DNA of 64,000 nucleotides, taken from positions 27,229 to 91,228 of the forward strand of contig JAAETI010000145.1 in assembly GCA_024228555.1 (NCBI GenBank), in the 5' to 3' direction. Shown here piece by piece: positions 23,815 through 31,148 of this stretch. The stretch is from a bacterium (GTDB lineage: Bacteria; Actinomycetota; Acidimicrobiia; Spongiisociales; UBA5794). The notes under the pieces are model-generated. The model did no database searches. It worked only from the letters and a program-made list of their open reading frames with translations, and was not told the DNA's origin. The position numbers and the translations under genes are program-made. The number at the start of each line of letters is the position of its first letter. The first letter of the stretch is position 1.

Positions 23815-25020
23815 CTAGGTGGCGAGTGCCTGCTCGAGATCGGCGATGATGTCATCAACCGACTCGAGACCGATGGAAATGCGCACCAGCCCATCGGTTA
23901 TCCCGGAACGGGCGCGGTCCTCAGGTGTCACCACCCGATGTGTCATGGATGCCGGATGCTCCACGAGCGTATCGATGTTGCCAAGGCTGACGGCGAGCGT
24001 GCACAGCTCGATGCGATCCATCAGCTGTGTTGCGGTGGCATAGCTCCCGAGGTCGAATGCGATCATCGCACCAAAATCATCCATCTGGCTTGCGGCCAAC
24101 TCATGGTGGGGGTGGCTGGGCAGACCGGGGTAGTGAGTTGCGGTAACCGCAGGGTGCGTGTCGAGGAAGGTGGCGACCTTCATCGCGCTGGCACAGTGTT
24201 GCCGCATCCGAAGCGGAAGTGTCTTCAGGCCGAGATTGGTCAACCAACAATCGAACGGGCTGGGTACACCTCCGACGAAGCGGACCAGAGAGGCGACTTG
24301 CTCCTCCATGACCTCGGGGTGCCTGCTCACGACGGCGCCACCGACGACCGTTCCGTGTCCATTGATGTATTTCGTCGTGCTGTGGACGATCAAGTCGGCG
24401 CCCAGTTCGAGGGGACGCTGCAAGATTGGCGTTGCAAACGTGTTGTCGACAATGACCTTGGCCCCATTGGCGTGCGCAATCTCTGCGGTGCGGGCAGTGT
24501 CGATGATCCCCAGGGTTGGATTGGCCGGCGTTTCGAGATAGACGACTGCCGTCTCGGGATGGTTCGCCAACTCCGTGGCCAATGCTGTCGGGTCGAGGCC
24601 GGGGATACGCGTATTGGTGATTCCGAACTCGGGAAGCACGTCCGAGATGAGATGATCGGCAGAGCCGTAGAGAACCTGCTGAGTGATGACGTGGTTCCCT
24701 GCCTTGGCGATACCCATGATGGCTGCGCTGATCGCCGCCATCCCCGATGCAAAGATCTCGGCGGTGACACTCTCACTGTCCTCGGCCATCCCGAAGCTCT
24801 CTAGCGCAGATAGTTTTGCGGCGAGTGCGGTGCGGGCAGGGTTGCCGCCGCGGGAGTAGATGTAGGCGTCGGTTTCGCCTTCAGCCCAGGCTTCGACGCT
24901 TGCCATGTCTGCAAACGTGAAAGTCGAGGTCTGATAGATCGGGGCGATGTGAGAGCCGGACGAATCATGGATCTCGCCGGCGTGGATCGCCTGGGTTGCC
25001 ATCTGCTGGCCATCGCGCAT
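23815..25020 (-). CDS. PLP-dependent Cys/Met-metabolism enzyme (cystathionine gamma-synthase or homologue)
   Basis: The 401-residue fold-type I enzyme starts MRDGQQMATQAIHAGE and has PIYQTSTFTF, YIYSRGGNPAR, FASGMAAISA, VDNTFATPILQRPLELGAD and the PLP-lysine segment HSTTKYINGHGTVVGG. The C-terminus contains the family SLGNIDTLVEHPASMTHR. It could be cystathionine gamma-synthase, cystathionine gamma-lyase, O-acetylhomoserine sulfhydrylase or methionine gamma-lyase; sequence by eye does not settle this. The start is set by AAGGAG 8 nt before ATG 25020. Three tandem 10-bp repeats lie 46-75 bp upstream and may be an operator. It converges with rex. Confidence 0.85.
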   Translation of the reverse strand: MRDGQQMATQAIHAGEIHDSSGSHIAPIYQTSTFTFADMASVEAWAEGETDAYIYSRGGNPARTALAAKLSALESFGMAEDSESVTAEIFASGMAAISAAIMGIAKAGNHVITQQVLYGSADHLISDVLPEFGITNTRIPGLDPTALATELANHPETAVVYLETPANPTLGIIDTARTAEIAHANGAKVIVDNTFATPILQRPLELGADLIVHSTTKYINGHGTVVGGAVVSRHPEVMEEQVASLVRFVGGVPSPFDCWLTNLGLKTLPLRMRQHCASAMKVATFLDTHPAVTATHYPGLPSHPHHELAASQMDDFGAMIAFDLGSYATATQLMDRIELCTLAVSLGNIDTLVEHPASMTHRVVTPEDRARSGITDGLVRISIGLESVDDIIADLEQALAT

Positions 25021-25065
25021 CGCTGTCTCCTTCGCCTCCGACAATTCATGTGGTTGGTGCGGCTT

Positions 25066-25095
25066 AACCGATCTCAACCGATCCCAACCGATCCC
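25066..25095 (-). repeat. Three tandem 10-bp repeats upstream of the PLP enzyme gene
   Basis: AACCGATCTC, AACCGATCCC, AACCGATCCC in a row (plus strand). The 10-bp period, one helical turn, and the place just upstream of a minus-strand gene suggest a regulator site on one DNA face. Confidence 0.5.
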
Positions 25096-25100
25096 ATGAT

Positions 25101-25128
25101 GGGGAACTCGCAAAGCGAGTTCTTTGGG
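25101..25128 (-). terminator. Palindromic hairpin (repeat copy B) ending the cytochrome operon
   Basis: GAACTCGC-AAA-GCGAGTTC (25104-25122) forms an 8-bp stem with a 3-nt loop, directly after the stop of the last bc-operon gene. A near-identical hairpin with the same flanking CCCAA lies at 39871-39892, so it is also a dispersed repeat. Confidence 0.6.
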
Positions 25129-25129
25129 C

Positions 25130-25633
25130 TCAGACGTCCGGTTGCTCGTTGTCGTAGCGGTCGAGCGCAACAACAAACATCAGGAAGATGATGAGTGACG
25201 CCAGTGTGAGAGCAATCGAAGGGATCCGAATCTGGAACGCGTTGAGGCCGATGAGGTTGGCAGGACGGAGACCACGGGGGGCGTAGACGACGAACAGCAA
25301 TGAGCCGATGACCATCCAACCAAACGTTGCGGCTCCGGCAACGAGAAAGCCGAGACGGGCCCCCAGGTTTGTATAGAGCAGCAGATACACGGAACCCAGC
25401 AACGAAACGATTGCGATGATTGTGATCAGGATGCCACGCAGAGCGATGGCGAGTCCGGTGAGGTGTCCTTCGTCGTCGACTTGCCCCAGGGTGGCGTCGA
25501 ATACGTCGCCGAGGAGCGAACGTACTACGGGGATGAAGACCAAGACGGAAAAGACAGCGGCGAATAGGCCGAACTTCTCCAAGGTGCTCATGCCGCGTTC
25601 GTCCTTGATGATCGTCGTGATCGGGTTCATCAC
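25130..25633 (-). CDS. Membrane protein at the end of the bc-complex operon
   Basis: The 167-residue protein has four hydrophobic segments (about residues 18-42, 62-90, 93-118 and 132-158) and short polar ends (MMNPITTIIKDERG; ALDRYDNEQPDV). I do not recognise the family. Its start overlaps the stop of the diheme cytochrome c gene by 4 bp, so it is translationally coupled to the reductase genes and may be an accessory or assembly subunit (inference). An internal ATG at residue 15 (MSTLEKFGLF) is an alternative start. Confidence 0.65.
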   Translation of the reverse strand: MMNPITTIIKDERGMSTLEKFGLFAAVFSVLVFIPVVRSLLGDVFDATLGQVDDEGHLTGLAIALRGILITIIAIVSLLGSVYLLLYTNLGARLGFLVAGAATFGWMVIGSLLFVVYAPRGLRPANLIGLNAFQIRIPSIALTLASLIIFLMFVVALDRYDNEQPDV

Positions 25634-27225
25634 ATTGACCTCTCGTACTTAACGATCAAATCGATGTCCTCCTGGCTGAGCAGCGCCCCGAATCCGGGCA
25701 TGCCGCCAACGCCGCTGAGGCCGTTGATGCCGTACTCGGCGGATGCTTCGGCTCCTTCGATGATGAAGTCGGCGTGGTCGGCAGCATCGGGGAATTGCAC
25801 AACGGTTCGCCCATCGGTCAGCGATGGGGCCCAAGCTCCCGAACCAGGCGTCTGCTCGAACTCGACGCCCGCGCTGTAGCCGGCTGTGTGGCAACGAGCG
25901 CAGTAGGCATTGAAGAGCCCGACAGCGCGGGTGGCCTCAATCGTGCTGAGGCCGGCTGCTGCGGCTACCTCGTCGAAGTCGACCTTCCAAGCTTTGGTCT
26001 CGAGAGCCTCATTGAGGAATTCGATCCCAGCGATGACGGGTGCCGCAAAGTCGTCGTTGCGGTCGGTAAGCAGGGACAGCTCGAGGTGCTTTGCATCGAG
26101 ATGCGAGATGAATGCCTCAACCGAATCAAGGTCGGCGACCGGCGTGCCCGTAGCGTCTGTCATCGAGAAGGCTGACGTTGGAGAAAGGCTCAGCTCAAAG
26201 CCGGAGTCGGTGAGTTGGGTGACCTCGAGGGTGTTTGTGTCGACGCTGCGGGTCGTAACGGTCTCAAATGCGGATGCGGCAATCAGGACAAGTGCCTCTT
26301 CCGCCTCATCGGTAACACCGTCACGATCCGTATCGACACCAGGCGAACTGCATGTCGTGGCCACCACGGCTGCCGACTCAACGGTGCAAGTTCCGGCACC
26401 TCCGAGCAGTGCGTCCACGTCATCGGGCATGGTGCTGACGACACCAAACTGAGTTGGGCCGTCCAAGATGTCTGCTAGGGCGGCCTCTTCGATGGCGATC
26501 CTGGTCAGAATGGATGACTCTGCGTTTGCGATCCGGTCTAGCGCCGCGATAACCGCATCGTCGGCCATGGCGAAAGCGTCCATCTGGGGGATCTGCAGAT
26601 CCTTGAGATAGTCAACAACCTGGTCGATTTCTTGAACGGTCATCGCCCCGCCGCCGTCAAGACCATTGGCGGGCATCGGGCTGCCGGCCCGTCCGTTGAC
26701 GATCCAATGCCGAACCTCGTTCTCGTCGTAGCGGAGGAAGACATCGTTGATGGCGGGAGCAGACCACGAGGCGGTCAAACCGGAACGATCTTCGACGATC
26801 TCTGCGCCACCGCCACTGCCGTCGGGGCCATGGCATGAGGCGCACTCAAACTTGACCCACCACTCCTCACCGAAGTGAAGGTTGGCCTCGTGGATTTCCT
26901 CGGCCGCCGCCTCCTGACGGTTGGTTTCGTTCACGTAGTAGAGAGGGGTGACGATGGCCAATACGGCTGCTGCGATCAGTGCTGCGGTGAGGACTCGCGT
27001 GAGTCGATCATTCTCGAGCCCCTCGTTGTCCATGAAGAATTCTTGGTTGGGTGCTGGAGTTTCCGTGGCGCGGGTGCGGCGGCGGCTGTTGATGACGCCA
27101 TAGCCGACCCACACGAGGAATACGCCGAGGGCAATGGTCAGCACGATCGAGCCGAGTCCGACGTTGCTCGGGCCTACAGGCTCCGCCTCGGCAGTTGCAA
27201 TTATTGGGAAGAGATAGGCGCTCAC
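25630..27225 (-). CDS. Membrane-anchored diheme cytochrome c
   Basis: The 531-residue protein has two N-terminal hydrophobic segments (about 22-46 and 77-100) and two c-type heme sites, CASCHG near residue 132 and CARCHT near 452. Between them lies an insert of about 300 residues with an EF-hand-like loop, DTDRDGVTDEAEE. Each heme domain ends in a Met-containing segment (GSPMPANGLDGG; GGMPGFG) that can supply the axial ligand. It lies directly downstream of the Rieske gene (4-bp overlap), so it is probably the cytochrome c1-like electron acceptor of the menaquinol reductase. The insert is unusual for cytochrome c subunits. Confidence 0.8.
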   Translation of the reverse strand: MSAYLFPIIATAEAEPVGPSNVGLGSIVLTIALGVFLVWVGYGVINSRRRTRATETPAPNQEFFMDNEGLENDRLTRVLTAALIAAAVLAIVTPLYYVNETNRQEAAAEEIHEANLHFGEEWWVKFECASCHGPDGSGGGAEIVEDRSGLTASWSAPAINDVFLRYDENEVRHWIVNGRAGSPMPANGLDGGGAMTVQEIDQVVDYLKDLQIPQMDAFAMADDAVIAALDRIANAESSILTRIAIEEAALADILDGPTQFGVVSTMPDDVDALLGGAGTCTVESAAVVATTCSSPGVDTDRDGVTDEAEEALVLIAASAFETVTTRSVDTNTLEVTQLTDSGFELSLSPTSAFSMTDATGTPVADLDSVEAFISHLDAKHLELSLLTDRNDDFAAPVIAGIEFLNEALETKAWKVDFDEVAAAAGLSTIEATRAVGLFNAYCARCHTAGYSAGVEFEQTPGSGAWAPSLTDGRTVVQFPDAADHADFIIEGAEASAEYGINGLSGVGGMPGFGALLSQEDIDLIVKYERSM

Positions 27226-28055
27226 AGGCAGGATGGTCCCTGGGGATAGGCGATGGTCTTGATCTTTGCTCGCGGTGTTTCGAGGACGGTTCCGGTGTCA
27301 ACGATCAGGTTGCCCTGGGCGTCGACTTCGAGGGCAAACCGGTCAAGGTTGCGGGGAGCGGGGCCGCTGTCGTACTCGCCGTGGAAGTTGTACTTCGAAC
27401 CGTGGCACGGGCACTCGAAACCTTGTGACGATCCACACTCAGGGACACGACATCCCAGGTGAACACACTTTTGCCAAAGGGCCATGAGCCCCGTGTCCCC
27501 ACCGTCGGCGCCGGCGACTACGGGCAGTCCTTCGAACGAGCTACCGGGAACCAGCGCCCCATCCATCGGGACTAGCCAAGACTGGGCTTCGGCGACGAAC
27601 AACGGGTGGATGGTTCCGTCACCAGGGACCACCTTCGACCGCAGATCGGCGATGGGGCCGACGTTGATCTTGCTGCCAAAACCGCCACTGAGCTTCGGCC
27701 ACATGAACGCCACCATGCTGATGCCCAGGGGCCCAAGAAAACCGATCCCAAATACACCGAGGAGGGCGCGGTTGAGGAACTTTCGCCTGGTGACACCCAT
27801 TTCGGTAGCCGAGATCTCGATCCTGTCGTCTTCGATCGTGATCGGCTCGTGCGCCGGCGCTGCGACCTCAGCGTGGACCGGTTCGGGCTCCGTCTTGGTC
27901 TTGGCAGAACTGTCACGCTTGGCTGCCTTGCGGTCGAACTCGCCAACGATTGGGCTGGCCGATGGTCCGCGGCGCCACGCAACTGCAAAGACACCAGCTG
28001 CGACGACGACCCCTACCGCTATGAGGGATGTGATCAGTATTGCTGTGGCACTCAT
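27222..28055 (-). CDS. qcrA: Rieske iron-sulfur subunit of the bc complex
   Basis: The 277-residue subunit has an N-terminal hydrophobic helix, a charged linker rich in Lys, Glu and Pro, a second helix (LLGVFGIGFLGPLGISMVAF) after MGVTRRKFLNR, which resembles a Tat-type RR segment, and a soluble Rieske domain. The [2Fe-2S] ligands are in CVHLGC and CPCHGSKY, and two further Cys (PECGSSQGFEC) may form a disulfide. It takes electrons from menaquinol at cytochrome b and passes them to the diheme cytochrome c encoded next. It follows the cytochrome b subunit IV gene by 22 bp. Confidence 0.88.
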   Translation of the reverse strand: MSATAILITSLIAVGVVVAAGVFAVAWRRGPSASPIVGEFDRKAAKRDSSAKTKTEPEPVHAEVAAPAHEPITIEDDRIEISATEMGVTRRKFLNRALLGVFGIGFLGPLGISMVAFMWPKLSGGFGSKINVGPIADLRSKVVPGDGTIHPLFVAEAQSWLVPMDGALVPGSSFEGLPVVAGADGGDTGLMALWQKCVHLGCRVPECGSSQGFECPCHGSKYNFHGEYDSGPAPRNLDRFALEVDAQGNLIVDTGTVLETPRAKIKTIAYPQGPSCL

Positions 28056-28077
28056 TGTTGGGCCTGGTCCTTTTGCA

Positions 28078-28968
28078 TCAGAAGTCGAAGAAGATTCCGT
28101 CGACCCATGGGAACGAGAAGTTGAATCCCGGACCCCGGAAGAAGGAACCGTAGGTTGTCAGAATCGCTGCACCGAATAGGAAGAAACTGAAGATCATGAT
28201 TGCGAGTTTGCGGTCCGACGGCCGCACCGCTGGGTTCTTGTCTACGTACGGAATCATGGCCAACCCGATCACACCAAACGTGGGGATGATCACACCAGCC
28301 ACCTGGGGGTCAAAGTAGGAGAGCAGCTCCTGGAGGCCGAGAAAGTACCACGGTGCCTTGGACGGGTTGGGCTGTTCGTTGAAGTTGGCGAACTCCAGCA
28401 GCGGAGCGTCGACAAAGACTGAGAAGATGATCAGTCCGGCCATTACAACCATCAGAGCTACGAATTCGATGGCCAAGAGATGAGGCCACACGTTGACCTT
28501 GTCTGCTGGTGAGCTCTTGACTTGCTGGATTGCGCCGGCCTTGACGACAGTGAGCAGTCGCTGCGTGGTCACACCATCTGGGATCGCCGGTGGGGCTGCC
28601 GCTGCTGGTGCAGGTGCGGCAGCAACAGGAGCTGCTGTGGCGGCGGGTGCTGCCGCCATTGTGGGAACGGGCTTGCCTTCCTTGCGGGCACGACCTTCCA
28701 TCGCTCGCTGCAATAGCGCCTCGGGTACTCCCGTGGCAGCGGACTCCGTGGCGATGTCGCGGACACCACCGGTTGCCGACGCCGGTGCTGGAGCTGTGGC
28801 CGCGGGTGTAGCGGCGGGCTGAGCCGGTGCGACTGGTGCGGGTGCCGCGGCCTCTGGGGCCGGAGCTTCACCCTTCATCTCAGCAAGAATCTCTTCGACG
28901 TCCCGTCCTTCGGCCTTGGCGCGAGCCTCAGCAGAGCGACGGAGCAGGTGTTCGGGTAGGCCAGCCAT
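28078..28968 (-). CDS. Cytochrome b C-terminal subunit (subunit IV-like) with Ala/Pro-rich extension
   Basis: Residues 1-135 are a soluble extension with two copies of a short motif (LPEHLLRRSAEARAKAEGRD at 4-23; VPEALLQRAMEGRARKEGK around 76-94) separated by Ala/Pro linkers. Residues 150-296 form the three-helix C-terminal half of cytochrome b, including NPSKAPWYFLGLQELL (the PEWYF-like Qo loop, here PWYF), VIIPTFGVIGL and NPAVRPSDRK. Cytochrome b is thus split as in b6f complexes. It starts in the stop of the cytochrome b gene (TAATG). The motif recurs in the cytochrome c at 33143, which suggests a shared partner. Confidence 0.85.
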   Translation of the reverse strand: MAGLPEHLLRRSAEARAKAEGRDVEEILAEMKGEAPAPEAAAPAPVAPAQPAATPAATAPAPASATGGVRDIATESAATGVPEALLQRAMEGRARKEGKPVPTMAAAPAATAAPVAAAPAPAAAAPPAIPDGVTTQRLLTVVKAGAIQQVKSSPADKVNVWPHLLAIEFVALMVVMAGLIIFSVFVDAPLLEFANFNEQPNPSKAPWYFLGLQELLSYFDPQVAGVIIPTFGVIGLAMIPYVDKNPAVRPSDRKLAIMIFSFFLFGAAILTTYGSFFRGPGFNFSFPWVDGIFFDF

Positions 28969-29744
28969 TAGAGCGGCCCCGAGATTCCGCCGTCCTTGCG
29001 GACTCGCCAGAAGTGGACGGCCATGAAGATCACGATGATGAATGGCAGGAATAGAACGTGGAGCACGTACCAGCGCAGCAGCGTGTCGGGGGTGATCTGG
29101 ACCCCTCCAATGAGGGCAAATGACACTTGATCGCCGACGACAGGCGCATACGCCCCCATGTTCGATCCAACAGTCACAGCCCAGAGCGCCAGCTGATCCC
29201 AAGGGAGCAGGTATCCGGTGAACGACAGCAGCAGAGTCAACAGCAGCAGGACGATACCGACTACCCAGTTGAACTCCCGTGGCGGTTTGTAGGCGCCGTG
29301 GTAGAAGACCCGTGCCATGTGCAGGAACACAGTGAGAACCATGAGGTGAGCACCCCACCGGTGCATGTTTCTGACGAGCTGTCCGAAGGCAACGTCGGTC
29401 GACAAAGCCTGGATGTCAAGATAAGCCTGCGGCGAAGTGGGTCGGTAGTAGAACATCAGGAAGATGCCGGTAATCGTCAGCAGAATGAATAAGAAGAAGC
29501 TGAGACCACCGAGACATAACGTGTAGGAAAGCCGTACCGCGTGTCGCTTCACCTTGACGGGATGGAGGTGATAGAGAACGTTGTTCATGATCACGTAGGA
29601 GCGGTTGCGGGGCGAGTCTGTATAGCCGTACCGGAACGGTGATCCGGGACGGAAGATGCTCGTCCAGACCTCGCTGGAACGAATGTGATCACCGGCTTGG
29701 GATAGGCGCTCTTTTAGCCCGACCCTTCCGTTTCCGTTTGCCAC
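28968..29744 (-). CDS. Cytochrome b (b6-type N-terminal half)
   Basis: The 258-residue protein has four transmembrane helices. The bis-His heme ligands are in helices B and D: HRWGAHLMVLTVFLH and LHVLFLPFIIVIFMAVHFW. TGYLLPWDQLALWAV follows helix C and corresponds to the conserved Qo region. It is the quinone-oxidising core of a menaquinol:cytochrome c reductase. Its length and the separate downstream gene for the C-terminal half make this a b6/subunit IV arrangement rather than the long actinomycete QcrB. The stop is shared with the next gene's start. Confidence 0.9.
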   Translation of the reverse strand: MANGNGRVGLKERLSQAGDHIRSSEVWTSIFRPGSPFRYGYTDSPRNRSYVIMNNVLYHLHPVKVKRHAVRLSYTLCLGGLSFFLFILLTITGIFLMFYYRPTSPQAYLDIQALSTDVAFGQLVRNMHRWGAHLMVLTVFLHMARVFYHGAYKPPREFNWVVGIVLLLLTLLLSFTGYLLPWDQLALWAVTVGSNMGAYAPVVGDQVSFALIGGVQITPDTLLRWYVLHVLFLPFIIVIFMAVHFWRVRKDGGISGPL

Positions 29745-29769
29745 CTGTTCTCCCTCAGTCTCTCAGCCG

Positions 29770-30213
29770 CTACCAGCGGATTCCGTACATGTAGCCATTC
29801 TTCCAATCCCTGGCCCCAGTGTCGTATTCCCAGGGCTTGGATGAAAAATCGGCAATCTCGTCTGCGACCGATCCCGCAAACTTGCCGAGCGAAATAACGC
29901 CGGTCGGGCAGCGGTCGATGCATAGCGCACACCTTGTGCATGTATCCTCGTCGACGATGAAGAACCCGCCGTTTTTGGTCTGGTCGCCCGGGTCTTCAAC
30001 GTTGCTCGCCTCGGCGATCGCATCCATGGACAAGTAGTGAATGCACTTCCACGGGCAGATGTCGACGCAGCCCTCGCACAAGATGCATTCTGCCTGATTG
30101 ATGTGGAGGAACTGCTTTGGCTTGACCGCCGCGATCAAATAGGATCCGTCGACAGCGGCAAGTTGGTAGTCCTCGCGGGTGTCGATCAGTTCGGTCCAAG
30201 CTTCGCTTGCCAT
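29770..30213 (-). CDS. 2[4Fe-4S] ferredoxin-type protein in the bc operon
   Basis: The 147-residue soluble protein binds two [4Fe-4S] clusters: CILCEGCVDICPWKC and CTRCALCIDRCP. The clusters are separated by about 40 residues, longer than in small ferredoxins, and the arrangement resembles the NuoI fold. The C-terminus is polar with several aromatics (WKNGYMYGIRW). A ferredoxin inside a bc-complex operon is not part of the standard actinobacterial qcr set; it may feed or accept electrons at the cytosolic face (inference). It lies 25 bp upstream of the cytochrome b gene and 6 bp downstream of the membrane-protein gene. Confidence 0.82.
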   Translation of the reverse strand: MASEAWTELIDTREDYQLAAVDGSYLIAAVKPKQFLHINQAECILCEGCVDICPWKCIHYLSMDAIAEASNVEDPGDQTKNGGFFIVDEDTCTRCALCIDRCPTGVISLGKFAGSVADEIADFSSKPWEYDTGARDWKNGYMYGIRW

Positions 30214-30219
30214 CGCGGT

Positions 30220-30825
30220 TTACCTCTCGACCTTTTGGAGGGGACGGCCGTAGACGGACACGTTCTCTTGAGCACCCTTTGGTTTCTTGGCCGCACGGAT
30301 TTCGTCACGCTTCTGCCAGCGAATCATGGCAATAGCGACGGCACCGAGAGCAACAACCGAGTAGGTGCCAGAGACCACATCCTTGAATGCTGCGGCAGAC
30401 AGGTTGACTTCGTTGCCGCCGATGAGGGATGTCGGGATCTCGACCCAGATCTTCTGATCGGTCCACTCCCAAACCGCCTGTGTATAGGTGAGCCACTGGT
30501 TGGGGATGACGCCAAACAGAATCATCATCAGGCCTGTGAACAATCCGCCACCGACGGCTGACCGTGCCCACGTCATCTTTTTCTCATAGAGGTAGGCGAG
30601 GGCAACTCCTGCCATCGCAAGAAGGACGCCACCGAGTGAGACGAGCTGACCGAGTAGGACCCACACCCAGCCACGGGGGATATCGGGAAATAGGTCGCGC
30701 CCGACCTCGTCGACAGTGGGGAGGCCGGTGAAGTGAGCCCACAGTGCTCCGCCGATCGCAAGGGCGGTACCGACGAGAACGGCAGTGAGGCCCAGAACGA
30801 AGTTCCTGTCTCGTTGTTTCGCCAT
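30220..30825 (-). CDS. First gene of the bc operon: four-helix membrane protein
   Basis: From ATG 30825 (AGGA upstream) the protein has 201 residues with hydrophobic segments at about 9-30, 54-78, 90-110 and 145-165 and a basic C-terminus (QKRDEIRAAKKPKG). I cannot name a family. As the first gene of the operon, ahead of the ferredoxin and cytochrome b, it may be a membrane anchor for the ferredoxin or an additional reductase subunit (inference). The frame extends to 30885, but the extra residues are not membrane-protein-like. Confidence 0.65.
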   Translation of the reverse strand: MAKQRDRNFVLGLTAVLVGTALAIGGALWAHFTGLPTVDEVGRDLFPDIPRGWVWVLLGQLVSLGGVLLAMAGVALAYLYEKKMTWARSAVGGGLFTGLMMILFGVIPNQWLTYTQAVWEWTDQKIWVEIPTSLIGGNEVNLSAAAFKDVVSGTYSVVALGAVAIAMIRWQKRDEIRAAKKPKGAQENVSVYGRPLQKVER

Positions 30826-31148
30826 CGTCTGTCCTGACTCGACCGTCGTTAGATGGCGACATTCTAAGCCGTCCCAATCAAGCACACAGTGCGTTGGCCG
30901 TCGCCGCCGTGCGTCACCATAGTGCCATCATCCTGGCATCGCCCATCGCGTCCAGCTCTTCTGTTCGGCAGGTCATTCTCATCCTGGATTGATTTTGATT
31001 ACAGTGCCGCTAACTCCGTCGTTCTTGCCGCTGCAAGGGAGAGGCTCGAGACCGTGTCGATTTCGCGAATCTTGATAGGTGCGAGCTATTCTGCCGATGT
31101 CCGCGAAGGACAAAATGGGTCTTCAATCATGGAAGGGACTTGGCAAGG
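30826..31148. promoter_or_regulatory. Divergent promoter region between the two cytochrome operons
   Basis: About 320 bp without a gene. On the minus strand TAGAAT (30866-30861) could be the -10 of the bc operon, about 35 nt before its ATG. On the plus strand TATTCT (31087-31092) is a possible -10 for the CcoNO-like gene, and GGAAGGG (31131-31137) is its ribosome binding site. No operator palindrome is obvious. Confidence 0.4.

Noticed and set aside
30995..31016. Sigma-70 promoter TTGATT/TAACTC before the CcoNO-like gene
   Set aside because: The -10 lacks the final T and the start would lie over 120 nt upstream of the ribosome binding site; support is too weak to call.
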